Assembly: GCA_023423895.1 (NCBI GenBank)
Contig: JAFAER010000001.1
Location: 59,603-123,602, forward strand
Length of the DNA: 64,000 nucleotides
Reading direction: 5' to 3'
Origin: Pseudomonadota bacterium
GTDB taxonomy: Bacteria; Myxococcota_A; Polyangia; Polyangiales; Polyangiaceae
The notes beneath the pieces are model-generated. The model was not told the origin of the DNA. It saw only the letters and a program-made list of their open reading frames with translations, and ran no database searches. Positions 41,590 through 50,713 of the stretch are shown here, piece by piece. The position numbers and the translations under genes are program-made. The first letter of the stretch is position 1. Each line of letters opens with the position of its first letter.

Positions 41590-42420
41590 ATGCGTACCCA
41601 GAAGATTCGCCAGGCACTCTTCGCGCTGCTCGCCGCGATCGCGACGCTCATCTCGTTCCCGCGCGCCGCACACGCGGTCGGCACCTTCAAGATGAAGAGC
41701 CCCGAGGTGAACGAGGTCTCGGGCGCGTGGCACATCTACGTGACGATCGAGCTGCCGAAAGCACCGCTCACGGCACACCAGTCGATGAAGTTCCTCTTCA
41801 CGAAGACGATGGTCTACGAGCGCTCGCTCATCGACGGCCACAACGAGCCCGTCATCAACCGCCAGGCGCTGGAGAACCAGACGCCGAGCATCGAAAGCCT
41901 CGACGTCGACTTCGCCGATCCGACCGGCAAGATCTTCAAGGGGACGCGCTTCGACTTCGGTCTCACCCGCACGCGCGGCTACGAGGCCGGTGAGTACAAG
42001 GTCGAGGTCCGCACCTCCGACGGCACCACCATCGGGCAGGCTGCGAAGCTGATCCTGAAGGGCGACAACCCCGTCGTCGATCGCCGCGCCATCGCGTTCA
42101 ACGCGAAGGAGAAGAGCATCAAGAAGGTCGATGCCTACGACGCCGGCGCGAACCAGGCGAAGAACGACGAGGAGCCCGTCGCGGCCGCGAACAACGGCCC
42201 GGCCGAGGTCACCCCGGTCGGCACGGCCACCGGCTTCGTCCCGGCCGAGGGCATGCAGGAGACCGACGAAGAGAAGATCAAGACGCGTCCGAAGGGGTGC
42301 GGCTGCGAGACCGTCGGCAGCGAGCGCCTCGGACCGAGCGCAGCGCTCTTCTTCCTCGTTCCCGTGCTCGGCATCGGCATCTTCGCCGTTCGCCGCCGCG
42401 CGGCGCGCCGCGCTGCCTGA
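41590..42420 (+). CDS. Exported protein with MYXO-CTERM-like sorting tail
   Basis: The 276-residue protein has a signal peptide (FPRAAHA-V) and a beta-rich domain of about 130 residues with VYERSLIDGHNEPVINRQAL and DFADPTGKIFKGTRFDFGLT. An Asn/Glu/Pro-rich spacer follows. The C terminus is GCGCETV, a hydrophobic stretch ALFFLVPVLGIGIFAV and RRRAARRAA, the layout of MYXO-CTERM sorting signals (Cys motif, membrane segment, Arg cluster). Such proteins are anchored at the cell surface of Myxococcota. GTG one codon upstream is an alternative start. Function is unknown. Confidence 0.82.
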   Translation: MRTQKIRQALFALLAAIATLISFPRAAHAVGTFKMKSPEVNEVSGAWHIYVTIELPKAPLTAHQSMKFLFTKTMVYERSLIDGHNEPVINRQALENQTPSIESLDVDFADPTGKIFKGTRFDFGLTRTRGYEAGEYKVEVRTSDGTTIGQAAKLILKGDNPVVDRRAIAFNAKEKSIKKVDAYDAGANQAKNDEEPVAAANNGPAEVTPVGTATGFVPAEGMQETDEEKIKTRPKGCGCETVGSERLGPSAALFFLVPVLGIGIFAVRRRAARRAA

Positions 42421-42424
42421 CAGC

Positions 42425-43483
42425 ATGACCCCGGACGAGGCGATCAAGCGCGCCGAACGAGGAGAGGTCCTTCCGGTCTGGCTCCTCACGGGCGAAGAGC
42501 GCCTTCTCCGGGATCAAGCGCTCGCCGCGATCACGAAGGCCGCGCTCGCCGGCGGGCTCGCCGAGCTGAACCTCGACAAGTTCACCGCAGGCGAGACGTC
42601 GGTCGACAAGATCCTCGCGGCGACGCGAACCGTGCCGATGATGGCGAAGAAGCGCGTCGTCGTCGTGCGCGGGCTCGAGCGGTGGGATTCGGCGAGCGGC
42701 TCCTCCTCGGACGACTCCGGCGAGGAAGAGACCGACGCGAAGGCGCTACCCCCGCTCGATCGCCTCGCCGAATACGCGAAGGCTCCGATCGACACCACGT
42801 GTATGGTGCTCGTCGCGCAGAAGCTCGACGGCCGGCGCAAGCTCGTGACGCTCGCGAAGAAGGCGGGCTTCATCGTCGACTGCGCGACCGTCGATCGCCG
42901 GCAGCTTCCGGGCTGGATCAAGCAGCGCGCCGAGGCCAAAGGGCACACGCTCGATCAGGACACGTGCGAGCTCGTCGCCGAGGTCGCCGGGCCGGACCTG
43001 TCCTATCTGGACGACGTGCTCGAGCGGCTCTCGCTCTACGTCGGGCCCGACAAGCCCATCACGGAGGAGGCGGTCTCCATCTGCGTGACGCGCGTGAAGC
43101 TCGCCGACACGTGGAAGCTCGTCGACGCCGCGAGCACGAAAGACCTCGGAAAGGTCCTCGCGCTGTTCGCCGACGTGTACGATCCACGCGACCGTGGTCT
43201 GCCGCTCGTCGGGGCGATCGCGTGGTCGCTACGGCAGCTCCTCAAGCTCGAAGCTGCGCTCCGCGAAGGCGCGAGCATCGACGACGCGGCGCGACGCGCG
43301 GGCATCTACCCGGCGTTCAAAGCGCGTGACCTCGCACGAAAGCTGAAGGCATTTCGGCCGCGCGAGCTCGAGCGCTGGCTCGTCGTCGTTCAGGAGACCG
43401 ACGTCGCGCTCAAGAGCTCACGTCGCTCGGCGGACGCGATCCTCGAAGAGATGTTCACGCGGCTTTGTCGCCGCGCCGCCTGA
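42425..43483 (+). CDS. holA: DNA polymerase III delta subunit HolA
   Basis: The 352-residue protein starts PVWLLTGEERLLRDQALAAI, the HolA N terminus (P.yll.G.e..l...a). It continues KRVVVVRGLERWD and GWIKQRAEAKGHTLDQDTCE, and has the helical AEVAGPDLSYLDDVLERLSL typical of the delta subunit. An acidic, Ser-rich insert (about 83-103) is unusual. HolA opens the sliding clamp in the clamp loader. It starts two bases after the preceding stop. Its stop (TGA) abuts the stop of the convergent FliB gene in the palindrome TGATCA. Confidence 0.88.
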   Translation: MTPDEAIKRAERGEVLPVWLLTGEERLLRDQALAAITKAALAGGLAELNLDKFTAGETSVDKILAATRTVPMMAKKRVVVVRGLERWDSASGSSSDDSGEEETDAKALPPLDRLAEYAKAPIDTTCMVLVAQKLDGRRKLVTLAKKAGFIVDCATVDRRQLPGWIKQRAEAKGHTLDQDTCELVAEVAGPDLSYLDDVLERLSLYVGPDKPITEEAVSICVTRVKLADTWKLVDAASTKDLGKVLALFADVYDPRDRGLPLVGAIAWSLRQLLKLEAALREGASIDDAARRAGIYPAFKARDLARKLKAFRPRELERWLVVVQETDVALKSSRRSADAILEEMFTRLCRRAA

Positions 43484-44737
43484 TCAGAGCTTCAGCATCG
43501 AAAGCGCGTGCTCGAGGCCGGGCATCGTCTGCGGGAGGACCTCGTCGAGCAGCCGTAGGAACGGCTGGTGATGGTCGATCGTGCGCGCCATCCGGTAGAC
43601 GGTCTCGACGGTCACGCGCTCGACGGTCCGCTTCGCGTCACCCTCGGTCGCCGGCGTCGCGGCGAGCGCCGCGATCTCCGGATGTGCGTAGACGAGGAAG
43701 CGGATCAGCGCGACCCGCACGACGAGCCCACGCACCCACACGCCGAGGTTCGGTGACGACGTGAACCACTGCGTGAACGCGTGGTTGAGCGCGAAGTTGA
43801 CGAGCATGGCGTTCAGGCTCGGATCGACCAGCGACCGAACCGACTCCCGCCGTTCGAGGTAGGCCTTGGCAACATCGGCGACGATCGACGTCTCGCGGAT
43901 CGTATAGGCGGAGACGGCATGCGCGAGGACGTCACCGAAACGGCCCTCCGGAAGATCGACGCGCTTCGCGAGCACCTCGAGGAGCGGGCGCATCGGCACC
44001 TCCAGAGGCATGTCGATCTCGTCGAGCGCCTTCGCGATCTGCTCGGAGCGTTCCGGCTTCGAGAAGTCGTCGAGCGCGCGGGCCAGCGCCTCCTGCGCGA
44101 ACGGCTTGCCCGCACCGAACGAAGCGTCGAGGATGTGGGCAAGCGCCGCCACGGTGCCGAGCCCGGCCGCGAGCGAGCTCGCGCCGGCGATGATCCCCAT
44201 CATCGCCATCCGCACGGCGTCCAGCGACTGCTCGTACGCGTCGACGCCCTCGACGATCTGGACCCAGAGCGGGCGCGTGACGACCTTCGAGTCGAGGTCG
44301 ACGAGCTCCATCGCATCCGCATGAAGAAGCGCCTGGCGCGCAACCTCGGGGCACGACAACGCCGCCGCCATCTCGACCCGATCTCCGACGATGCTCTGAC
44401 GCCTCGGATACGTGACGCACACGTCCGGGAGCGTGGGCTCGCCGAATCGCTTCTGCAGCCCGCAGAGGCCGTCCGTCGCGAGGAAGTTGCACTTGCACGT
44501 GCGCTGGTCGAGGACGATGAGCGCGAACCTCGTGTCGTTTCGCCCGCTGCGCAGCCTCTTCACGCTCTGGTCGAACTGCGCGCGATCGGCCTTCGTCTGA
44601 CCGAACGCACGGCGCATCTTCCGGTAGTGATCGCTGTCGATGCTGATGCTCCAGTTCGCGCAGCACGTGTCTTCGCACGCGCCTCCAATGCACGAGAAGC
44701 GAGCGAGATAACGCGGAGCGAGGACGGTCGGAGGCAT
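43484..44737 (-). CDS. fliB: FliB-type flagellin lysine-N-methylase
   Basis: The 417-residue protein has the FliB family Cys cluster near its N terminus: CIGGACEDTCCANWSISID (Cys16, 21, 25, 26), TCKCNF (Cys81, 83), GLCGL (Cys92) and LPDVCVTYPR (Cys107). The rest is helical. In Salmonella FliB adds methyl groups to surface lysines of flagellin; the Cys set is thought to bind an iron-sulfur cluster. ATG 44737 gives MPPTVLAPRYLARFSC, which matches the family's usual start; codons at 44779 or 44767 would add 10-14 residues. No flagellin gene is in the window. Confidence 0.83.
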   Translation of the reverse strand: MPPTVLAPRYLARFSCIGGACEDTCCANWSISIDSDHYRKMRRAFGQTKADRAQFDQSVKRLRSGRNDTRFALIVLDQRTCKCNFLATDGLCGLQKRFGEPTLPDVCVTYPRRQSIVGDRVEMAAALSCPEVARQALLHADAMELVDLDSKVVTRPLWVQIVEGVDAYEQSLDAVRMAMMGIIAGASSLAAGLGTVAALAHILDASFGAGKPFAQEALARALDDFSKPERSEQIAKALDEIDMPLEVPMRPLLEVLAKRVDLPEGRFGDVLAHAVSAYTIRETSIVADVAKAYLERRESVRSLVDPSLNAMLVNFALNHAFTQWFTSSPNLGVWVRGLVVRVALIRFLVYAHPEIAALAATPATEGDAKRTVERVTVETVYRMARTIDHHQPFLRLLDEVLPQTMPGLEHALSMLKL

Positions 44738-44851
44738 CGCGACGTCCAGCTGCAACCAGCAAGCCATCCCGTGAATCACGGAGTTTCGGCCGATCTTGCC
44801 GCCTCCGGCGTCACGTGCATGACGCTCGACCTGCCACGCGCTTGGCGCGCG

Positions 44852-45271
44852 TCAGCGCTTGTCGATCTTCTTCTTCAGCGCGGCCAGCTCGTCGTCGACT
44901 TCCTTCTCGACGCGCGCGCGTCGCGCTTCGCGCTCCTCGGCGACGCGCTTCTCTTCAGCTGCGCGAGCATCGCGCTCCTTCACTCGTCGGTCGGCCGCGC
45001 GCAGCCGCTCACCGACCTCTTCTTCCTTGCGCCTACGCGCCTCGTCCTTGCGTTGACGCTCGGCCCGACTGTCGCTGCTCTTCGGTGCGTCATCACCGGG
45101 AGGCAGCTCGTCGCGTTCGCCGAAGAGCGCCTCCTCGAGCTTCCGGCCGGCGTCTTTGGCCGCCGAGAGCGCGGTCTCGGCGCTCCTCTTCGCTGCCGCT
45201 TTCCCTTGCTTCGCCGCCTGCTCGGCGAGCTTCTCGGTGACGCGCTCCTTGAGCTTGTCGAAGAGGCCCAT
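44852..45271 (-). CDS. Highly charged coiled-coil protein of unknown function
   Basis: The 139-residue protein is almost entirely Ala, Glu, Lys and Arg and is predicted to be one long helix or coiled coil. The N-terminal part starts MGLFDKLKERVTEKLAEQAA. There is no signal peptide, membrane segment or recognised domain. It is preceded by the repeat-containing region and lies 115 bases upstream of the FliB start. Composition alone would also be compatible with a spurious frame, but the frame is stop-free and starts sensibly. Confidence 0.55.
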   Translation of the reverse strand: MGLFDKLKERVTEKLAEQAAKQGKAAAKRSAETALSAAKDAGRKLEEALFGERDELPPGDDAPKSSDSRAERQRKDEARRRKEEEVGERLRAADRRVKERDARAAEEKRVAEEREARRARVEKEVDDELAALKKKIDKR

Positions 45272-45351
45272 GCCGCGATCATAGATCGAGCCGAGCTACG
45301 TGACCGGGAGCACGACCGGCGACGGCAGAAACCGCCCGCGCTCGTCCGCAC

Positions 45352-45417
45352 CATCCGGGCGTCATCCGGGCGTCATCCGGGCGTCATCCGGGCGTCAGCC
45401 GGGCGTCAGCCGGGCGT
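45352..45417. repeat. Six tandem copies of an 11-base repeat
   Basis: The unit CATCCGGGCGT is repeated four times without change, followed by two copies of CAGCCGGGCGT. There are no spacers. A period of 11 bases is close to one helical turn, so any protein binding sites would lie on nearly the same DNA face. Confidence 0.9.
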
Positions 45418-45470
45418 CGGTCCGCCGACGATTTCGGGAAACCGAGGCGCCGGTCAGCTCATCTTCTCAG

Positions 45471-45503
45471 TCGTATCCAGGTCGTATCCAGGTCGTATCC
45501 AGG
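45471..45503. repeat. Three tandem copies of an 11-base repeat
   Basis: The unit TCGTATCCAGG is repeated three times exactly. It lies 53 bases to the right of the other 11-base array and 188 bases upstream of the ribA start. Confidence 0.9.
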
Positions 45504-45691
45504 AGGAGGAGCTCGCTGCCCAGCAAGCTCCGCCATTCGGGCCGCGACCGAAAGCATCAGAGCTTGCGCGCTGGGGCCATGGATGACAGAACCCGACGTC
45601 GGCCTTACGGTTTCAGACACGCAGAGCCGTTTCGATCCCCCACGAGTCGGCCATCTGCGCGTAAGTTCAGGGAAACAGGAGATTCATTGAG

Positions 45692-46375
45692 ATGCACGTC
45701 CCCGAGAGGGTGATCCGGCCTCAGACGCATACGAAGTGGCTGGCTTCCGCGGAGCTGCCGACTCGCTTCGGGATGTTCGCTACTCACGTGTTCCGGACGA
45801 CGGAGCCGGGCGACGGCGCGTGCTTCAAGGAGCACGTCGCGCTCGTCCACGGCGACATCCGGGGCCACGCGAACGTCCCTGTTCGGATGCACTCGGAGTG
45901 CATGACGAGCGAGGTCTTCGGCTCGCTCAAGTGCGATTGCAAAGAGCAGCTCGACCACGCCATGGCCGAGGTCGCGAAGCGCGGCGCAGGTGCGGTGCTC
46001 TACCTCCGGCAGGAGGGCCGTGGCATCGGGCTCGCCAACAAGATCCGGGCGTATCAGCTCCAGGCCCAGGGACACGATACGGTCGACGCGAACCGCCTTC
46101 TCGGCCTGCCTGACGACGCGCGCGAGTACCACGCGGCCGTGCACATGCTCGAGCACTTCGACGTGAAGAGCGTCCTGCTCATGACGAACAACCCCGCGAA
46201 GGTGGACGCGCTCGCTGCGCTCGGCGTCTCGATCGCAGGCCGCCTCCCCGTGATCATCCCGCCGAACCCGTTCTCGCGGCAGTACCTGGAGACGAAGCGC
46301 GCGCGCATGGCGCACGAGCTGCCGGTCCGTTGCGACCAGAGCGAGCCGCGGCTCACGCACGGGGAAGCCGAGTAG
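45692..46375 (+). CDS. ribA: GTP cyclohydrolase II
   Basis: The 227-residue protein has all GTP cyclohydrolase II signatures. The zinc ligands are Cys70, Cys81 and Cys83 (HSECMTSEVFGSLKCDC). The motif LYLRQEGRGIGL (104-114) holds the catalytic region, with HDTVDANRLLGLPDD after it and TNNPAKVDAL near the C terminus. It opens the GTP ring to give the first riboflavin intermediate. It is a single-domain enzyme, not fused to a DHBP synthase. It is next to, but probably not co-transcribed with, the TSP3 gene. Confidence 0.93.
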   Translation: MHVPERVIRPQTHTKWLASAELPTRFGMFATHVFRTTEPGDGACFKEHVALVHGDIRGHANVPVRMHSECMTSEVFGSLKCDCKEQLDHAMAEVAKRGAGAVLYLRQEGRGIGLANKIRAYQLQAQGHDTVDANRLLGLPDDAREYHAAVHMLEHFDVKSVLLMTNNPAKVDALAALGVSIAGRLPVIIPPNPFSRQYLETKRARMAHELPVRCDQSEPRLTHGEAE

Positions 46376-46457
46376 ACCGGCTCGTCGCCAGCACGAGCTG
46401 GCCCAGCCGTAAGCCGTAGACCCCGCAGCCGTGCGTCGCGTACTGTGCGACGCATCG

Positions 46458-48548
46458 ATGGGGCTCAGAAAGAGGCTTGCCAGCGTTCGCAGCACCGGGC
46501 TCGCGTGGGGTCTCGCCTGCGCGGCGCTCGCCTCCGGTCTCACCACCGAAGCGGGCGCGCAGGAGCGGCCGGCGCTCGACATGCGAACGTGGCGCCCGTC
46601 GACGGATCCGAATGCCTCGCTCGTGATCGAGCCTGCGGTGACACCAGGGCCCGGCGTGCTCACGCTCGGCGCCTACGGTCACTACGCGTTTCATCCGGTG
46701 ACGCTGCGCCAGGCTGGCACGGACAACGTCGCCCATCGGCCGCTCGCGCACGCTCTCGGGGTCGATCCGATCGTGAACCTCGGCATCGGCCAGCGCCTCG
46801 CGATCGGCGCCACGCTCCCGGTCCTGCTCTACCAGGACGGGACATCCCCTCTTCCGCCCACGGTGTCCCAGGTCCCGTCGGTGCCGTCCTCCGGCTTCGG
46901 CGACCTCGGGCTCTCGCTGAAGGGCGCGATCCTCCGGAACGAGAACGGCGGCTTCGGGCTCGGTGCGCTCGGTTTCGTGAGCCTCCCGACCGGCAACCGT
47001 TCTGGGTTCGCCGGTGAGAGCGGTCCGACGGTCACGGCGCGCTTGCTTGCAGAGTACACGCTGCTCGTCGCGGTCGCGCAGGCGAGCATCGGCTACAAGC
47101 TCCGGACCGAACACCACACCTGGCCGGATGCGTCCGCTGGTGGCGTTCGCTTCGGCGACGAGATCCCGTGGACGTTCGGTCTCGCCATGCGTCCAGGCGT
47201 GCTCGGGATCGACCCGAGGAACCGCCAGCGGATCGAGCTCGGGTTGCACGGATGGTTGCCCGCAGGGCCCGTCGGTCCCTTCGGGCTCGGCGATCCCGGC
47301 AGCGCGGCGCTCTCGCCGGTGCAGCTGGCGGTGAGCGACCGCATCGAGCTCGGTCACTATCGCGACACCTTCGTCACGATCGGCGGAGAGCTCGGGCTCA
47401 CCGATGCCGTCGGCGTCCCGGCTTTCCGCGCGATCATCGGCATCGGCTGGACGCCGCGCGCGCACGACCTCGATGGCGACGGCGTCAAGGACGACGTCGA
47501 CGGCTGCCCCGAGATCCCCGAGGACAAGGACGGCTTCGAGGACTCCGACGGCTGCCCCGAGATCGACAACGACGAAGACGGCATCATCGATCGCGAAGAT
47601 GCCTGTCGCGACCGCGCGGGCGTGTCGACCAACGACCCGAAGACGAACGGCTGCCCCGCGGCCGAAGGCGACACCGACGGCGACGGCATCGAGGACGCCC
47701 ACGATGCTTGCCCGACCGAGAAGGGCCAGCCGTCGAGAGATCCGAAGCGCAACGGCTGTCCGCTGAAGGACGCCGACGGGGACGGCATCGAAGACGCGCT
47801 CGACCAGTGCCCGCAGCAGCCCGAAGATCGCGACGGATTCCAGGACGACGACGGCTGCCCCGATCCCGACAACGACGGCGACGGCGTCACCGACAAGGAA
47901 GATGCGTGTCCGAACGTGGCCGGCGAGCCCTCGAGCGATCCGGCGAGGAACGGCTGCCCGAACCCCGACCGCGACGGCGACACGTTCCTGAACGACGACG
48001 ACAAGTGTCCCGACAGCGCCGAGGTCTTCAACGGGATCGCGGACGACGACGGCTGCCCCGACGAGGGAGGCAAACCGCTCGTCACCATCGACGACAAGCG
48101 GAAGGTCCGCCTCGCCGCGCCGCTCAAGCTGGTCGGTCCTGCGTCGTTGCCCGAAGTCGATCCCTCCAGCATGACGACGCTTCGAGCTCTCGCCCTCGAG
48201 CTCAACCGGCATCGCGAATGGACGCTCGCGGTCGGCGCGCGTCCGGGCGCTGGCGACGACGCCCAGCTCGACGCGCTAGCGCGGAGCTTCGCCGTCGTCC
48301 GCGCTTTGTCGAACCTCTCGCAGCGCGACGGCGTCGCCGAGACGGTCGGCTGGGACGCCGTGAAGAATCAGCCGCAGGCGGACACCGGGATCGCGTTCCT
48401 CGTTCTCGCGCTGCCCTCCGCGGCGAGCGCAAAAGGCGCCGATGCGAAGCCCGCGCCCGCGCCCGCGCCACCGGCACCGGCCAAGCCCGCGCCTCCTCCG
48501 CCTCTGCCCGCGCCTCCAGCGCCCGGATCACCACCGTCGAAGCCATGA
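46458..48548 (+). CDS. Outer-membrane/envelope protein with thrombospondin type 3 repeats
   Basis: The 696-residue protein has a signal peptide (about 1-36, ending TEAGAQ) and a barrel-like N-terminal half (about 60-330) with alternating strands. A set of thrombospondin type 3 calcium-binding repeats follows (about 330-545), for example DGDGVKDDVDGCPEIPEDKD, NDEDGIIDREDAC and DADGDGIEDALDQCP. The last 140 residues resemble a degenerate OmpA-like domain (LRALALELNRHREWTLAVGA) and end in a Pro-rich tail. Proteins of this type are common in Myxococcota. ATG 46458 was chosen because it gives a clean signal peptide. Confidence 0.85.
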   Translation: MGLRKRLASVRSTGLAWGLACAALASGLTTEAGAQERPALDMRTWRPSTDPNASLVIEPAVTPGPGVLTLGAYGHYAFHPVTLRQAGTDNVAHRPLAHALGVDPIVNLGIGQRLAIGATLPVLLYQDGTSPLPPTVSQVPSVPSSGFGDLGLSLKGAILRNENGGFGLGALGFVSLPTGNRSGFAGESGPTVTARLLAEYTLLVAVAQASIGYKLRTEHHTWPDASAGGVRFGDEIPWTFGLAMRPGVLGIDPRNRQRIELGLHGWLPAGPVGPFGLGDPGSAALSPVQLAVSDRIELGHYRDTFVTIGGELGLTDAVGVPAFRAIIGIGWTPRAHDLDGDGVKDDVDGCPEIPEDKDGFEDSDGCPEIDNDEDGIIDREDACRDRAGVSTNDPKTNGCPAAEGDTDGDGIEDAHDACPTEKGQPSRDPKRNGCPLKDADGDGIEDALDQCPQQPEDRDGFQDDDGCPDPDNDGDGVTDKEDACPNVAGEPSSDPARNGCPNPDRDGDTFLNDDDKCPDSAEVFNGIADDDGCPDEGGKPLVTIDDKRKVRLAAPLKLVGPASLPEVDPSSMTTLRALALELNRHREWTLAVGARPGAGDDAQLDALARSFAVVRALSNLSQRDGVAETVGWDAVKNQPQADTGIAFLVLALPSAASAKGADAKPAPAPAPPAPAKPAPPPPLPAPPAPGSPPSKP

Positions 48549-50713
48549 GGTGGTTCCGCGCGCTCGCGATCGCCGCGACGATCAGCTCGTTCGCGGTCGT
48601 CTCCGGAGCGCAGCCCGGAACGAAGCGGGGCTCGCCCTCGACGGCACCCGTCGTGCGGCCTTCCAACCAACCGACGAACCTGCGTGCGCACGTCGGCACC
48701 GATCACGCCGCGCGTCTCATCCGGAGCGCTGATCCGGACGAGCGCATCCGCGGCATCCAGCGGGCTGCGTCCATCGGCACGCCCGAAGCGATCGCGCTGC
48801 TCGTCGAGTCGCTCGAACGCAGCCCGCAGATCAAATCGGACACGCGAGCCTTGCTCGCGATGGCGCGCGCGCTCGCGCGATTCGCCGACCAGGAGCGAGC
48901 CCGCACCGGCCTCCTCGCCGTCGTCGGCTCCGGCAATCCGGGCATTGCCGGCCGGCTCCCGACGACGCGTGGCTCGGGCCCCGGCGACGCTCTGGAGGAC
49001 GGCGACCCGACCGCGCGCGCCGAGCTCGCACGCCAGGTCGCCGCCATCGCGCTCGCGCGCTCCGGCGGAGACCGCGCGCTCGAGGCGCTTTATGGCATCG
49101 CCCGCAGCGGCGGAAGCGGACAGAACGCCGCCATCCTCGCGCTCGCGACCCATCCACCGCGCGAGCCTGGCTTCTTCGGGACGGCCGGCGCAGCGATGCC
49201 CGTCCAGGTCATCCGGCTGCTCGGTCAGCTCGGCGACCTGCGCGCGGTCGACGTGCTCCACTCCGCGGCGCGCTCGAGCGACGTGAACGTGCGTTGTGCG
49301 GCCCTCGTCTCGCTCGCAGAGCTCGGCGACGAGCGTGCTGCGTTGCTCGCGCGGTCGGCGATCTCGGAGAGCGACATCCGCCTGCGCGCAGCATCCGGAG
49401 AAGTCTTCATCCTGCTCGCCGCGCCCGAGCGCTTCAAGGCGACCGCGGCGATCGTCGCAGACGATGCCACGACCGCCATCGGCATCCAGATGGCCGAGCG
49501 TGTCTCGACCCCGGAGGTCACGAAGCTCGTCGCAGCTCGCGCGTGGGAGCATCCCGATCGCGAGCTCCGCGCGAGCGCGATCCGAGCGCTCGGGAGGTCG
49601 CCCGATCCGAACGCGGCGAAGGCGCTGGTCGCCCCGCAGCTCCTCGACGATCGCGAGCTCGTATACCCGGCGCTCCACGCGCTCGCGCGGTCTCCGGCGC
49701 CGAACGCCGGCGCGCTCATCGGCGGGCTCCTCTCGACTCGCCTCTCGCCGCTTGCTGCACGAGCCTACGTCGTGCGAGCGCTCGTCCGGGGCGAACGCTC
49801 GGGCGCGTCCGACGACGCCGTCTTCCGGATGTCACGCTCTCGCGTCCCCGGCGAGCGCGCCCTCGGCGTCTTCGCACGTGTCGCCCTCGGAGATGCCGAC
49901 GCAGAGGCGTTCTTCGACGACAAGGACGCCCGCGTTCGCCGAGCAGCGGCAATGGCGTCGATGGCGCGTCCGGCGTCGAAGAGCGTCGACCGTGCGCTCC
50001 TGCGGCGCCTCGTGAAAGAGGAGGACCCGATCACGCGGCAGGTGCTCGCGGTCGGCCTTCGCGGCGGCGACCCCGATGGGCTGATCAAGACGTCCACGCT
50101 GGTCGATCGCGCCGAGTCCGCCGGCGGCGACGCGCCCTTCGCCGCCTTCGCGCTCGCGCGTCGCGCCGACGACACCGATGCAGCGACCACGCGCACGATC
50201 GGAGAGCTTCTCGCGTCCAAGGACTCCGTCTTGCGCGCACACACCGCGCGCGGGCTGTCCGTTGCGAGCCTGCCGGACGCGACGGGCCGTCTCGCGGACC
50301 TTTACACGAACGAGACCGACACCGAGGTGCGCCGCGCCGTGATCGCTGCGCTCGCCGCGCGGACGGAGGACGCGAAGGCGCCGGCGCGCAAGGCAACGCT
50401 CGAGATGGCCGCGGAGCTCGATCCCGACGGTCTCGTCCGCCAGTCCGCACGTCGAGCGCTGGCGGGAGCAACGGTCCCCTTCAGCGACCCTCCCGTTCAC
50501 GAGGTGACCTGGCTGCGGATGACGCTCGACGGGGGCCAGCCGCCGCCGCCAGGCGAGGCCTTCGTGGGGTCGCTCGTGCGTTCGGATGGGCTCGCCGTAC
50601 CGGTGGTGTTCGACGACGAGGGCTTCGCGCTCGTCCCTGGGCTCCCGCCCGGCGAAGGGCGCCTCGTGCTTGCGCCCAAGCTCCCGCCGTACAAAGAGGG
50701 GAAGAAGCCGTGA
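48545..50713 (+). CDS. Exported HEAT-repeat protein
   Basis: The 722-residue protein has a signal peptide (about 1-22, SFAVVSGAQ). Many HEAT-like helical repeats then run to about residue 640 (RIRGIQRAASIGTPEAIALL, ELRASAIRALGRSPDPNAAK, VRRAAAMASMARPA). A small C-terminal beta domain ends FALVPGLPPGEGRLVLAP. HEAT repeats act as protein-binding scaffolds. Its ATG overlaps the stop of the TSP3-repeat gene (ATGA), so both are one operon and perhaps one envelope complex. The partner is not known. Confidence 0.82.
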   Translation: MRWFRALAIAATISSFAVVSGAQPGTKRGSPSTAPVVRPSNQPTNLRAHVGTDHAARLIRSADPDERIRGIQRAASIGTPEAIALLVESLERSPQIKSDTRALLAMARALARFADQERARTGLLAVVGSGNPGIAGRLPTTRGSGPGDALEDGDPTARAELARQVAAIALARSGGDRALEALYGIARSGGSGQNAAILALATHPPREPGFFGTAGAAMPVQVIRLLGQLGDLRAVDVLHSAARSSDVNVRCAALVSLAELGDERAALLARSAISESDIRLRAASGEVFILLAAPERFKATAAIVADDATTAIGIQMAERVSTPEVTKLVAARAWEHPDRELRASAIRALGRSPDPNAAKALVAPQLLDDRELVYPALHALARSPAPNAGALIGGLLSTRLSPLAARAYVVRALVRGERSGASDDAVFRMSRSRVPGERALGVFARVALGDADAEAFFDDKDARVRRAAAMASMARPASKSVDRALLRRLVKEEDPITRQVLAVGLRGGDPDGLIKTSTLVDRAESAGGDAPFAAFALARRADDTDAATTRTIGELLASKDSVLRAHTARGLSVASLPDATGRLADLYTNETDTEVRRAVIAALAARTEDAKAPARKATLEMAAELDPDGLVRQSARRALAGATVPFSDPPVHEVTWLRMTLDGGQPPPPGEAFVGSLVRSDGLAVPVVFDDEGFALVPGLPPGEGRLVLAPKLPPYKEGKKP

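Larger units (their letters stand above)
45272..45691. other. Intergenic region with two 11-base tandem repeats
   Basis: About 420 bases lie between the coiled-coil gene and ribA. They contain two tandem arrays with the same period of 11 bases (45352-45417 and 45471-45503) but unrelated sequence. No FMN riboswitch features (conserved RFN helices) were recognised in front of ribA. The ribA gene has AGGAG about 10 bases before its ATG. Confidence 0.6.

Noticed and set aside
45352..45417. 11-base repeats as a possible CRISPR or integron feature
   Set aside because: The unit is too short, there are no spacers, and no integrase or cas gene is nearby.
45504..45691. An FMN riboswitch in front of ribA
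   Set aside because: None of the conserved RFN helices or loop sequences could be recognised in the leader.
47168..50713. A very long plus-strand frame whose first part overlaps the TSP3-repeat gene
   Set aside because: Only the part from ATG 48545 (HEAT repeats) is coding. The upstream part is Arg-rich shadow sequence of the TSP3 gene, which has a signal peptide and calcium-binding repeats.
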